Shown here piece after piece: positions 33,204 through 44,745 of a DNA stretch of 64,000 bases. Under the pieces are notes generated by a model that was given only the letters and a program-made list of their open reading frames with translations, made no database searches and was not told where the DNA came from. Source of the stretch: Diphasiastrum complanatum (Eukaryota > Streptophyta > Lycopodiopsida > Lycopodiales > Lycopodiaceae); NCBI GenBank assembly GCA_029204225.1, contig CM055099.1, forward strand, positions 52,568,708 to 52,632,707, in the 5' to 3' direction. How positions within the stretch are numbered: position 1 is the stretch's first letter; every line of letters begins with the position of its first letter. Made by a program: the position numbers and the translations under genes.

Positions 33204-34128
33204 GTGAGGTGCATATCAAGAAAAAAAGATAGTTTTAAATTTGTGAGAAGAGAATACCTCTCTCATGCCGACATGCTGATCTGGGAAATAGACAACACTC
33301 ACAAAAAGAAATTTCTGATGTTGGCTACACTAAAGAGCATTGGGAAAGTCCTTGGACTTATTTCAATCTCTATTATTTTTGGGCCAAATTATCAACTCAC
33401 CAAAAAGGCAAATTGGGCCATTGTACAGACCCAATTCAATGCTCAAATTAAACACATCAATTTGATTATGGGATATCCATGTATATTCTTGAATACCTAA
33501 GACAAACTGAAAACAATATTTTACCTACTCTGGATGAGCATTGAAATAATCTAAAAACTGTAAATAGTTTTGAGGTTTATGGAATTGAATCTGGTTCTGA
33601 TTCTATCACCGTTTCAATTTCCAACCTACTATATTTTCATGATCTGTGGTCAATATACACAAACTGGAAAGCAAATTATTGAAAATACCTAAAAGGATTG
33701 AAGGACAAAAATTCACTCTAATCCATAAAGCCCTATTATACATACAACTACCATACAGCTACCTAAACCTTGCCTCTCTCATCTCTTATGCACTCTTATC
33801 CACCCGAAAACTATATATACACGGAGTATATACTGAATATACATATGGATCCTTATCCCTAATAGTTCTATCTACTACAATGGCTGAAATATTGACTGAA
33901 ACTAGTTGGTATGTTCATTTTGAAAATAATACAATGATTGATGCACCACTCGGTGTATTCAAAAATAAAGGAGTGAGAGGTTATCCAAACCTTGCATTAA
34001 AAGAAGATTATCTCAAAATGAATGACTATTGCCTCAACACACTTGGCAAGACAGTAGAACAGGTAGATCAAGAAAGTGTAGACAGAGCAAAAGCAATTTT
34101 CCTCAAAAAACCAGCCAACAGAAAGTGA
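33204..34128 (+). pseudogene. Unassigned broken coding block
   Basis: Two plus-strand ORFs (98 codons at 33204-33500; 160 codons at 33646-34128) are separated by stops and frame changes. Intervening sequence is open in other frames, so this looks like one decayed gene of about 300 codons rather than chance. It has no integrase, RT, RNase H or zinc-knuckle motif. The second ORF contains WYVHFENNTM and GYPNLALKEDYLKMNDYC. Candidate sources include an old endogenised viral gene or an unknown transposon protein; I cannot decide. Confidence 0.35.
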
Positions 34129-34329
34129 GCCAGATGACACTGAATTATTGTTTGCAAGCCACTTCCCAAGTGAGGAAGGGGATATATGGAGGCCTAAAAT
34201 TTTCCTATATATTTTTTGGATTGTCTGCAAGATCCTAAGGAAACGACTACAGACCATAGATCACAAAAGATTCAAGCAATCAAAACGACGTGAACAATGA
34301 GATGGAGAAGAAGAGAGTAATTGCATTCC

Positions 34330-34560
34330 ATTTTTTATTTTTAGGGAGTCATTCAGTGTCTCATGCGTTGGCGGCATGTGGCTCCTCTTAGTCGTTGTGT
34401 TCTGCTCATTGGCAGACTTTCATGCACAACTCTACTCTCAACTATCCACTGTTTCTTGTGGGAATTCATTCTTGTATGTATCCACTAGTGGAGTTTACAA
34501 GACAGTTAATCAGTGAATTACAAGACAAGTTTATGCTAATCAATTAGTTAGTTATCCTTG
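34330..34560 (-). mobile_element. Copia D LTR fragment
   Basis: The minus-strand reading matches the middle of the copia D LTR (35940-36015 and 40980-41050): the blocks for GTTGTGTTCTGCTC, TTGGCAGACTTTCATGCAC and CAGTGTCTC. It is strongly diverged and truncated at both ends, so it is older than element D. Confidence 0.6.
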
Positions 34561-34948
34561 TAGTGGGTTTCTTTCCTTGCCTAACCTCAATCTAAGATCT
34601 AATCAATCTAGCATCAAAGAGATGAAGTTGGTTGTCACGCATAGATTCGTTCCCATGAGAGTGATAGTATAGTTCAAATTTCAGCATGAATGGAAGATCC
34701 AAATCTAACTCTAACATCCATTAACCCTAAGCATTAACACTAGATCCACAGACACTAGATCCACAACAAAGATAGCTTACTCTTTCTCTCTCTCTCCCTT
34801 TCTCCCTCATAAAAAGTATAATAACATGCAATCCCAATAACAATCAAATCCATCAGTTGATAAATCCAAAGAAAGCATGAGAGACAGAGGAAAAGTGATA
34901 GAGAGCAAGGACATTCATCCATCCATTTCACAAGAGAACCAATCCACT
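34561..34948. other. Spacer
   Basis: AT-rich, no gene seen. A CT-rich run lies at ~34780-34805. Confidence 0.35.
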
Positions 34949-35326
34949 TTATTGAAATGAGGAAATGAACATGTGTAGGATTGTGATTTTGTCCATAGGC
35001 AATCCCAAATCCTTCCATTTACTCCTTCTCGGCATCGGTACATAATACGGATCTACCCGTAATTGGTGAGGGCTGGCCACATAACTCTTGATAGATTCCG
35101 GAGTTTTCTCAAAAATGGTAACTCTCCATGCTGGCTGCTCTCCCAATGCGGGTATTTTGTCCACTTCTTTGTCGGCCTCTATCTCCGAGGTCTTGAACTT
35201 AAGGACCCAACCACCATGCAAGGACTCATGAGGATGTTGCGATAAGAAACTCTGGATCTGGTCCTCGACGCTGATGGGCCTTCGGAATAATGGTGTGGTC
35301 CTTGATGAGGATGGACCCGGTTGCAT
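34949..35326 (-). other. Hypothetical 125-codon ORF or exon
   Basis: Not recognised. The composition is that of a real protein rather than a repeat (HPHESLHGGWVLKFKTSEIE, LRVDPYYVPMPRRSKWKDL). Upstream on the minus strand is a TAG in frame and then the 94-bp duplication next to element D. It could be an exon of a host gene disrupted by D, or a relic. Confidence 0.3.
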
Positions 35327-35464
35327 TGCCTATAAAGCTGGCGATTGTTCTTCTATTTCTGGAGCTCCCCCTGGTCTATGCCCGAATCTAGCCCTGTGAG
35401 GATGGACCCGGTTGCACTGCCTATAAAACTGGCGACTGTTCTTCTATTTCTGGAACTCCCCCTG
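35307..35464. repeat. ~94-bp tandem duplication at the edge of copia D
   Basis: GGATGGACCCGGTTGCA and TCTTCTATTTCTGGA with CTCCCCCTGGT occur twice (35307-35373 and 35401-35464). They share over 90% identity. The right copy abuts the LTR. Confidence 0.8.
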
Positions 35465-36242
35465 GTGAATTCTTGCAACTTTGACCCAGCACAACCAACA
35501 CGAAGGTCGAACGAGAATAATTCGTGACAGTCAGCATGTCTTTGACTCGAAGCACGAACTATTCGTGAATCAATGGCGAATCGTTAACACACCTCCAAAA
35601 CCGCAAACCACAAAAGAAACGCGAAACAAAAAGAAATGAAAAGAACAAAAGCAAACGGGAGATTACAAATCAAACGAAGAAAAAACTTTCGCATTGCAGC
35701 TGGCAGCTCAACGGGTTTCACGCCCAACTGAAACGAGTAGCAACGACGGAGATTAACTAATTAGTTGATTAGCGTTAACTAGTTATGTGATTCGACGTTT
35801 AGCTATCTTGAAAACTCTACGTAGTGGAGGTATAAACGATCCTCTTTGGATCATAACAAGTAGATGTGAATACAAAGATCTGTAAGAGATAAAGAGAGAC
35901 GTAGCGAATAGAGTAAGAAAGTAAAGACACCATAGTTGTGCATGAAAGTCTGCCAACGAGCAGAACACAACGAAAGAGTAGAATGTCATTCCGCCAACGA
36001 GCGAGACACTGACGAATTTACTCTAAATTAAAACTGATAATACAGTTACTCTATTTTCGTACATCTCATCTTGTGTTGTGCATGATTGCAAGAATAGAAT
36101 GTGTTTTGTGATGTGTAGTCGAGTGTCTGGGATCCTGTAAGGGCTTCCACACAAAAGAAAATTTGAAGACAGAAAATTATTCGCGATAAAGAAGACGAAG
36201 ATGACGAATATGAATCAGTCCAACACACGCGCTTCCGCGACA
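35463..36242 (+). repeat. Copia D 5' LTR
   Basis: Ends ...CGCTTCCGCGACA directly before the primer site. It is homologous over its length to the 3' LTR with numerous substitutions. The start is taken where the two LTRs begin to match (TGGTGAATTC). Confidence 0.85.
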
Positions 36243-36254
36243 TGGTATCAGAGC
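36243..36254 (+). promoter_or_regulatory. Primer binding site, tRNA-Met(i), copia D
   Basis: TGGTATCAGAGC immediately after the LTR CA end. Confidence 0.92.
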
Positions 36255-36309
36255 CAACAGGTTGTCACTACTAATATCCCAGCAATGATTCTTTTAGACA
36301 ACATAAAAT

Positions 36310-37370
36310 GGCTACGACAATCCAGACCAGAGTAGCAATCAGTCTCGATGGTGCAAATTACAGTATCTGAAAATTCAAAATCAAAACACTCTTGAAGGGC
36401 GAAGGCATCTGGTCGGTGATCGAGCTCTCAGAGGTGCAGCCTCCAGAGGGAGACCCGAGGAGAGCTGAATGTATCAGAAAGAATGAGCGTGCAATGGTGA
36501 TCATCGTTTCGTCGATAAATGAAGATCTACTCATGTAGATTGAAGACTGCGAAAGCAACCATGCAGCATGAGAAAGATTAAAGCAGAAGTATGAAGTGAG
36601 GACTACAGCTTCAGTCATGCACCTTCACAATCAACTGCAATCAATACGGTGGGATGACAACCAGTTGGATCAGCATGTTGAGAAGATCAGAATGATCTTT
36701 GCTCAACTCGTTGCATCAGGATAGGAGCACCAGGTCCCAGCACCACAGCAACTGATGTACTTCATAAAATCTCTATTGACGTCCTATCAGTCACTGAGAA
36801 TGCTGGCAACCAGTTGGATCAACACGTTGAGAAGATCTAAATGATCTTTGCTCAACTCGTTGCATCAAGATAGGAGCACCAGGTCCCAGCACCACAACAG
36901 TTGATGTACTTCATGAAATCTCTACCGACGTCCTATCAGTCGCTGAGAATGCTCATACTGAGTCTACCAGATATGACATTCGACAAAGCAGTCAGTCTTG
37001 TCGCTGATGAGAGACTGATGAGAGACGAAAGAGAGGGAAGCAGTGATTAAGAGAAGGCTCTCTTCATGAAAGGAAAGAAGAAGAATAAAAACAAGCCAAG
37101 ATTCGAGAAGACGAAGTCCTTGAATCAACAATCTTCTTCCTGTGATCACTGCCACAAACCAGGCCATACGGCCAACAAATGCTGGTCAATCCAGCAATAC
37201 CTTGCATGCACTGCAAGAAGAAAGGGCATGCATACGACTGCAGATTCAACCCAAAAAGAAAAAAACAAAGCTAAAAAGACAAACGTTGCAGAATCATCTG
37301 AATATGCAAAAAGAGGTAACGAAGCTTTCACGATACTCGACAAGCTACTTCGAACATGACTACGATGTGG
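36310..37370 (+). pseudogene. Copia D gag
   Basis: Gag starts at 36310 (MATTIQTRVAISLDGANYS). The capsid region includes MVIIVSSINEDLLM and MHLHNQLQSIRWDDNQLDQH. A canonical zinc knuckle CDHCHKPGHTANKC is at ~37140. It is broken by stops where relatives have Trp or Gln (TGA after ANYSI; TAG after EDLLM; TGA after NHAA; TAG after VASG). These are mostly changes expected from C-to-T deamination on either strand. A 149-bp out-of-frame tandem duplication lies inside (36658-36952). Confidence 0.85.
36658..36952. repeat. 149-bp tandem duplication inside copia D gag
   Basis: CAACCAGTTGGATCA starts both units (36658 and 36807). Both contain ATGATCTTTGCTCAACTCG. 149 is not a multiple of three, so it shifts the frame. 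The units have since diverged at several sites. Confidence 0.9.
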
Positions 37371-38450
37371 TCATCGATTCATGAGCAACATCTCACATAA
37401 CCTACAACAAGAAAATTTTGATCAACTTTTGCAAACTTGAAAACGACAAAGCAGTGATTCTAGGTGATGGAAGCAGACACGATGTCAAGGGCATCGGCTC
37501 TCTACAACTACGAACACTGTCAGGCCAAGCAGAGCTGCCAAGAGCACTCTATGTGTCCTCACTCAGAAAAGATTTGCTATCTGTCTCCAAGATGGCAGAT
37601 CTAGGCATTCGAGTTTTGTTTGACGGCAACACTTGTCGTATGATCGAGAAGACGACAAACAAGTTGCTGATGGTCGGATGTAGAGAAGGAAACCTCTACC
37701 AAGCCAAAATAATTAGCAACTCTGATAGCATATTAAATGCTTCAGAAAACGAAGATTAGCTCTAGCATACGAGAATGTATCATCTGAACATGCGGAGCCT
37801 ATACGACATGAGCACAAAAGGACATTGTCACAGGTCTCAAAATATTAAGACCCAAGGCTGAGTTCTACGAAGCTTGTCAGAAAGACAAGCAACATCGAAA
37901 TCCATTCACACACGAAGGAAGACGAGCCAAGAAAATTCTTGAGCTTGTCCACTCTGATGTGTGGGGATCGATGAGAACAGATTCGCTCTCAAGTTCGAGA
38001 TATTTTCTAACGTTCATAGATGATTATAGCCGAATGACCACAATCTACTACTTGAAGAGGATATCCGAAGTATTTGATTCTTTCAAGAAGTTCGTGGCAT
38101 TTGCAGACCGATATACAAAAAGGATACAGATCCTTAGATCTGAAAGTGGATGTGAATACAAAAGCACAGAATTCTCAAGATTCTGCGAAGAACAGGGGAT
38201 TGAACACCAGTTCACTCCTGCATACACAGCAGAATACAACGGTGTGGCAAAAAGAAAAAACAGAACGCTAGTCGAAAGAGCCAGATGCATGATAGTACAG
38301 ACTCAATTTCCAGGCCAATTTTGGGCCAAAGCAATAGCTGCAGCTTTGTACACCTGCATAATAGATCTACAATGACAGCGTTGGAGAACAAAACACCATA
38401 CGAGATGTGGACAGGTAGAAAGCCTGATCTGTCATACGCATGAGTGTTTG
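37371..38450 (+). pseudogene. Copia D protease and integrase
   Basis: The protease motif reads VIDS*ATSH, with the Gly codon of DSGA now TGA (37380-37382). The region LGDGSRHDVKGIGSLQL follows, then LYVSSLRKDLLSVSKM. The integrase core begins HSDVWGSMRT with the first Asp. The second catalytic Asp is Glu (LRSESGCEY for LRSDNGGEY). The third, Glu, is Lys (NGVAKRKNRTL). Loss of two of three DDE residues means integrase is dead even apart from the stops and frame changes near 37760, 37850 and 38370. Confidence 0.85.
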
Positions 38451-40445
38451 GATGTGCAGCATACAAGCACATTCCAAAGGAAAAGAGAAACAAGCTCGAT
38501 GACAAATCCGAACAAACAATCATGGTTGGCTACTCGAACAAAACACATGTGTACAGACTCTACGATCCAACCACGAAGAAGGTTGTTTCGAACAGAGATG
38601 TGAAGTTTGACAAGTCCACATTCCCTGGACTGAAAGATGAAAGAGGCCATGAGATCTTCACACTGCTGCCTATTCAAGAGGCAGATCGAGGATGGTCATC
38701 AAATCGGAATGCAGGACCCCAGACACCAGAGCAGCAAGAAACAGAGGATCGACCCCACAAACAAAAAATGTTCGAGTAGCAACGAAACGAACCTCGAAGG
38801 TGAACAAGACAAAGAAGACCTGCAGACCGCTATTTTGACAATCTTCAATGGAGCAAAGACATGCAGTTCGAGTATTGCAGCTTCATAGAAGAGCCAACAA
38901 CATACCAAGAAGCTATCTAGAGTCCAGAGGGAGAATTCTGAAAACAGGCAATGTCAGAAGAGATTGAGTCGATGAGGCAAAATGAGGCATGGACATTAGA
39001 GCCACTGCCAGAAAATAGAAAAGTAGTCGACTACAAATGGGTGTACAAGAAGAAGCTGAAATCAGATGGCATCATTTGCCGCTATAAAGCAAGGCTTGTC
39101 GCGAAGGGCTACATGTAGAGATATGGTGTCGACCATTTCGACACATATTCGTCCATGGTCAAGATGACAAGCATGAGGTTGTTCCTTGCATGCGACACAT
39201 AGTACAATCTGGAAATTCACCAGATTGACGTGAAAACAGCCTTTCTCCACGGAGGTCTAGAGGAGAAAATTTTCATGAAGCAACTTGAAGGCTATGAAGA
39301 CCCCGACAACAAAAAATATGTCTGTCGATTGCAGAGATGCATCTCGGTCTAAAACAGGCATCGCGAGCCTGGTACAAAAAGCTTGATGGTCTTCTGAAGT
39401 CTCTAGACTTCAATCCTACTCAACCAGACTGTAATGTATGCATCAAAAAAGTAGAAAAGAATTTTGTAATACTGACCATTTTCGTGGATGATTCGATGAT
39501 GATAAGAAATTCCTTGATGTTGATCAAAGACACGAAGAGTTAGATTTCTGAAAACTATGAAATCATAGATCTTGGAAAAGCAACAAATTGCCTAGGGCTG
39601 GATATTAAAAGAGATTGAATGAATGGCAAAATGCACTTGAGTCAGTCAGAATATGCCAGAAAAGTGCTAAAGTAGTACCACATGATGGACTGTGAAGAGA
39701 AAGCCACACCAATGATAGCTGGAGCCAAGCTCACAAAACATGATTGCCCAAAACCAGAAGAGGAAGAATAGAAGATGGCAGGTATACCCTAGTAGAACTT
39801 AATCGGTAGTCTGATGTACTTAACAATTTGTATTAGACCCGATCTGGCCTTCTCTGTCAATGCATTGAGCCAATTCTGTTCCAATCCTGGTCTAGCACAT
39901 TGGAAAATGGCCAAACGAATCCTACAATATCTGAAGGGTACCCAGAATGTTGGATTAACCTACAGAGCTAGAAACGAAGAGAAAGGATTCGAGATACATC
40001 ACTATAGTGATGCGAGCTAGGCAAGCTGCAAAGATGACAACAAGTCCATTACTGCAGGATGTATGATAGCGTGCGAAGCTGCAATCAGCTGGATATGCAA
40101 AAAGCAAACCTTGGTAGCTCAATCCTCTTGCGAAGCTGAGTAGGTCGCAGCCTCGAAAGTGGCAAATGAGGTAGTGTGGCTGCGGATGATGTTGGAGGCA
40201 ATCAGGACACCACAAGAGGGGCCAAGCACAATGATGATGGACTCTCAGAGTGCCATCTATCTGTCCCAGGATTTTGTCTTTCATTCAAAGACAAAGCACA
40301 TTCCTCTGAAGTACCGTCATATTCGAGATTTGATCTCGAAAGGAGAGCTCCAGGTCTAGTTCATAAAATCAGAAAGTATGATTGTAGATCTTCTCATGAA
40401 ATCGCTCGACAAGCCACTCTTTACCAAGCAAAGAGAGGCAATTGG
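38444..40445 (+). pseudogene. Copia D reverse transcriptase and RNase H
   Basis: In order: the integrase tail (FGCAAYKHIPKEKRNKLD, KTHVYRLYDPTTKKVVSNRD), the polar linker, RT from MRQNEAWTLEPLP through YKARLVAKGYM*RYGVDHF, IHQIDVKTAFLHGGLEE, LKQASRAWYKKL, the active site IFVDDSMMI (FVDD form), TICIRPDLAFSVNALSQF, and RNase H with HHYSDAS, SSCEAE*VAASKVANEVV and KHIPLKYRHIRDLI. At least eight nonsense codons, often at Trp/Gln positions, and a frameshift near 39335 break it. Confidence 0.88.
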
Positions 40446-40480
40446 ATTGAACGAACAAAGCTGCAAGGTTCAAGAGAGAG

Positions 40481-41282
40481 TGTCAGAAATGGTGAACTCC
40501 TACAACTTTGACGCATCATGAACAAGACACGAAAGTCGAACGAGAACAATTTGTGACAGTCAACGTGTCTTTGACTCGAAGCACGAACGATTCGCGAATC
40601 AATCGCGAATCGCAAACACACCTCCAGGACCGCAAACTGCAAAAGAGACACGAAACAAAAATTACAAAAAGAAGCGAAAAGAATGAAAGCAAACGGGAGA
40701 TTACGGATCAAACAAAGAAAAATCTTTCGTGCTGTCAACTGGCAGCTCAACGGGCTTCACGCCTAGCTGAAACAAGTAGCAACGACGGAGACTAACTAAC
40801 TACTGATTAGCGTTAACTAGTTATGTGATTCAACGTTTAGCTATCTTGAAAACTCCACATAGTGGAGGTATAAACGATCCTCTCTGGATCATAACAAGTA
40901 GATGTGAATACAAAGATCGGTAAGAGACAGAGAGAGACGTAGCGGATAGAGTAAGAAAGTAAAACACCATAGCCGTGCATGAAAGTCTACCAATGAGCAG
41001 AACATAGAGAAAGAGTAGAATGTCATTCCGCCAACGAGCGAGACACTGACGAATTCACTCTAAATTAAAACTGATAATACAGTCACTCTATTTTTGTACA
41101 TCTCGTCTTGTGCTGTGTATCATGATTGCTAGAATATAATGTATTCTGTGATGTGTAGTTGAGTGTCTGGGATCCTATAAGGGCTTCCGCACAAAAGAAA
41201 ATTTGAAGACAGAAAATTGTTCGTGATAAAGAAGATGAAGAGGACAAATATGAATTAGTCCAACACACGCGCTTCCGCGACA
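40481..41282 (+). repeat. Copia D 3' LTR
   Basis: Starts TGTCAGAAATGGTGAACTCC after the purine tract AAGAGAGAG and ends CGCTTCCGCGACA. The match to the 5' LTR begins 9 bases in. Confidence 0.85.
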
Positions 41283-42410
41283 AGGGAAGCATCAGAGGTG
41301 AGGGGAATAGGAAGTTCAGTACAAACAGCAGCAGGGGGAGGAAGCGCAACTGACGGTGTATGCCTAGTACGATGTCATGACATGGAAGGCCAGTCAGGAA
41401 TAATGATCTCTCTGCGTGGACGACGTCGACTATGTGAACTAAAGATTTGGTGGGATGACTCGGCCGATGCTTCTTCATAAAACAAAAACACAAAATTCAG
41501 GTGAAAGCCATGGATTTTGTTTTCAAGGTGGGAGGCTGCTAGAAGAGACAACAAGGAGCCAGCAGCAAACTGCTACTTGGTATTACTATTAATAGCTCGT
41601 TTGAGCTCACTAGAAATAGTCTTGAACCAATTATATGGTTCGAGAGGGGCCTTGGTTATCTTGGCATAGGACTCGACTATCCTATGTAGGATCTAAGAAG
41701 TGGTGTGGTCTTTCCTAAGGTTGCCAACCATCAGAAAGTGATTCAAAAGCTGGGCAACAACGTGTATGGTAGGCTTAGTGATGGCATCGAGGAGGTAGCC
41801 ATCATTGGTCCAATGAAAATCATTTGTTAGGTCTATGTAAGGCTTAATAGCCTGTTTGGCCTATTTATGGTTGGGTGAGGCTTGGGTAACAGATGCTATG
41901 CCTATGGCAACAAGGGCGGCCTCAGTCACGCACACTTTGTGTGTGGCTCCCTGTAAGGTGATGTAAAACTTGGATTTCTCTTCCTTCCACGTACTGAAGG
42001 CAAGAGTGATGAAATCCATATTGATTCTCCCATAAAAGGCTCTCTCATGAATACCATTGCAATATGCAGAGGCTCCGCTCATCCACTGAGTGACCATGCT
42101 TGTGCTAGGAAATATCATGATATTCATAGTAGATGGGACATCACGATGGATAGTATAAATGAGGCAACTGGGATGTATTTGTGGAAGACATGATGATCAG
42201 AAATGGAAAGTAGGATGCGCGAACATATATCAGAAGACGGTTCAAAAAGTTTGAAAGGCTTTGGTTGCTAGAAAAATTGGCAAGAGCTTCGCTAGCACAA
42301 GTGAGGAATGAATCAAATTCAGCCAACTTATAGGTGAATTTGGAGGGTCCATTACATTGAATACTAGTTTGGCTGATTAATTCTGAACAAAAATTTGCAG
42401 GCATGTACAA
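41283..42410 (-). pseudogene. Unidentified broken gene, possibly a plant transposon protein
   Basis: Minus-strand open segments follow one another: 42141-42410 (89 codons), 41861-42127 (88 codons, with TFYGRINMDFITLAF-type globular sequence and LQGATHKVCVTEAALVAIG), then 41700-41860 (AIKPYIDLTNDFHWTNDGY, VVAQLLNHFLMVGNLRKDHT), separated by stops. It reads as one decayed gene of ~350 codons ending in a Pro/Ser-rich tail near copia D. I do not recognise the family. The tail layout resembles the ORF at 6560-7183. Confidence 0.4.
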
Positions 42411-42699
42411 TACTGTGAAAATAGGCTATAAAAATCTCAACAAAGGTTTCTAAGGATATGAACCTATCCAGCGAACGTTTTTCAGGGTTGGCGAAGGATG
42501 AACCTTCGCCCAAGAGGGTCCTTCGCCCAACTACTATCGTAAATGTATTTTTTCAAGATCTGATGCTATGGCCAACCTAATGTTGACATTTTAAGACCAT
42601 CTAGCATGTCGACGAAGGTTCATAATGAGAGTAAGGTGTTCGGCAAAGGTTCCCAAAATGGCATATTCGGCTATGTGTAACTTACAAGGGTCTGAACAA
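42411..42699. other. Spacer with small GCGAAGG hairpin
   Basis: TTGGCGAAGG and CCTTCGCCCAA lie 5 bp apart near 42493-42518 and can pair. Further CGAAGGTTC variants follow to ~42650. Confidence 0.5.
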
Positions 42700-43740
42700 A
42701 CTAACAATTAAAAATAAATATCTGTTGCCCAGGATGGATGATCTTATAGATCGATTGAATGGAGCTAAATACTTCACAAAACTACTTTCAAGCAAATGAT
42801 GAACGATTTATTTCGTCCATATCTGGAGAAGTTCGTAGTAGTGTTTCTGGACGATATTCTGATCTATAGCAGAACGCTCAAAGAGTAGCTAAGCATCTCC
42901 ATACTGTCTTACATATCTTAAGACAAGAGAAGCTTTATGCAAAAGAATCAAAGTGCGAATTCTTCAAGAAAGAACTTTTTTACTTAGGTCAAAGATTACC
43001 TCAGTTGGGATCAAGATTGACGAAGGAAAGGTGAAGACGGTAGTGGAATGGCCAATTTCTAAAACGGTGCGTGAACTCAAGTCATTCTTAGGATTCATTG
43101 TGTTTCTCCATAGATTTGTAGAGGAGTACTCGAAGATTGCTGCACCTCTCAACAATATGTTGAAAGGAGTGAAAAGCTGCAAAGGTAGGCCAAGTCCTCC
43201 TATTAGATGGAATGAGAAATTAGATGAGAGTTTTTGCAAACTCAAGCTTCTAATTGCCTCAGCTCCAGTTTTGAGGATAGTGGATCCAGATTTGTCGTTC
43301 GTCATTAACACTGACGTGAGTGATACGGCTATTGGAGCTGTTCTCTTACAGGAGGGTCAGCCCGTTGCCTTTGAGAGTAAGAAACTAACCGATGCACAGG
43401 TCAAGTACACCACTCAGGAAAAAGAGCTTTTTGCAATGATCCATGCTTTGAAATCATGGAGGCATTACCTGTACGATAATAAATTCGTGGTTAATATGGA
43501 TCATCAACTTTTAAAATATTTCTGTAATTAGAATGATTTGCAAGGTTGTAAGGCTAGATGGGCAAAACTCATGTAAGAATTTGACTTTGAAGTGCGGTAT
43601 ATCAGGGGCTCATCTACTCAGGTGGCTGATGCACTTAGTCGAATTGGTGAAGTGAACGAACTTTCCTTCACTGAGATCAATACGGACTTTTATCTCTCCC
43701 TGAGAGGTCTTTATGAGAAAGACTCGGACCAATCTGGAAT
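42700..43740 (+). pseudogene. Ty3/gypsy (chromovirus) reverse transcriptase and RNase H
   Basis: RT starts at [20 protein letters not shown] and [11 protein letters not shown] (about 42685-42785). A deletion then removes the middle, and it resumes at [20 protein letters not shown] (catalytic DD, about 42810-42870). The thumb/connection KTVRELKSFLGFIVFLHRFV and RNase H (FVINTDVSDTAIGAVLLQ, YTTQEKELFAMIHALKSWRH, VNMDHQLLKYF) are open in one frame at 42953-43531. After a TAG the domain ends in FDFEVRYIRGSSTQVADALS. Order and motifs are those of gypsy, not copia. Gag and protease were not found upstream. Confidence 0.88.
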
Positions 43741-43819
43741 AGGGTTCTAGCAGTTTCATCAAGCGGGACTGATAATCATGGTGATGAGTTTGGGGAGAAG
43801 GATATAAAAGGTACTGATG

Positions 43820-44732
43820 ATTTCTCTATCTGTAATGGGCTATTGTTCAGGAAAGGGAAGGATTGTGTGCCTGATGTGGATGTTGTTAAAGATAAAATTC
43901 TTTATGAATGTCATGACTCACCATGCGTAGACATCTCGACATACATCTTACATTGGATTTGGTACGAAGGGATTTTTATTGGCCAAAACTCAAGCCCTTT
44001 GTAGAATCTTATGTGGTCAAGTGTGACCAATACCAGTTGAATAAAGTTGAATGCGATAAGGCTGGCGGTTTGTTGCATCCATTGGATATCCCTGATAAAA
44101 GATGGGATAGTATTTCCATGGATTTTGTGGTTGGGTTACCGCGGACGAATAAACAACATGATGCAATTTGGGTTGTGGTCGACCGTCTTACCAAATTTGC
44201 TACATTTATTCCAGTAAAGACCACTGCGAAGGCTTCTGATTTAGCTCAGATATTTGTAGAGCATCTGTTTAGGCTTTACGGATTACCAAGTGATATTGTG
44301 AGTGATCGCGATCCGAAGCTCACCGGTCACTTTTGGTCTGCCGTATTTGCTAAACTAGAGACGACACTGAGCTTGGGTTCTTCTGAATATCATCCTGAGA
44401 CGGATGGAAAGATGGCAAGAACAAATCAGACAATGGAAAAAATGCTTTGGGCATGTGTTTCCAGACGACAATCTGATTGGGAAAAGTACCTTCCATTGAT
44501 CAAGTTTGCCTATAATAGTAGTAAGCATTCGACTAACAATTATAGCCCGTTCATGCTTATGTATGGTTTTGAGCCTAGGTCACCCATCGTGGTTGAGACT
44601 CGGATGATCAAGTTTCAGAGAAATCGTATAGTTACCAAGCATCTGGTGCGATGGAAGGGATGTACAGACGATGACAATTCCTGGGAACAGAAAGGAAGCT
44701 TAAGGAGGAACTTTCCCAGTTTTAAGTTCTGA
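43820..44732 (+). pseudogene. Chromovirus integrase with chromodomain remnant
   Basis: The zinc-binding N-terminus (HLDIHLTLDLVRRDFYW, with KCDQYQ) has lost a Cys (CDQY for CxxC). The core has the first Asp in SMDFVVGLP and the second in SDRDPKLTG. The third catalytic residue is lost: GKMARTNQTMEKML replaces the usual GQTERTNQ, so Glu is Ala. FAYNSSKHSTNNYSPFMLMYG is typical of plant gypsy integrases. The C-terminal VTKHLVRWKGCTDDDNSWEQ is a chromodomain strand, which places the element among chromoviruses. The segment between them is ~70 residues shorter than expected (deletion). Confidence 0.88.
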
Positions 44733-44745
44733 GGACAGAACTTGA

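Larger units (their letters stand above)
35463..41282 (+). mobile_element. Copia element D, near full length, dead
   Basis: A 5.8-kb Ty1/copia element with LTRs at 35463-36242 and about 40481-41282, primer site 36243-36254, and gag, protease, integrase, reverse transcriptase and RNase H in the standard copia order. It carries many nonsense codons. No matching target duplication is visible at the ends, and the first ~9 bases of the 5' LTR differ from the 3' LTR. An old insertion whose left border was altered later. Confidence 0.88.
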
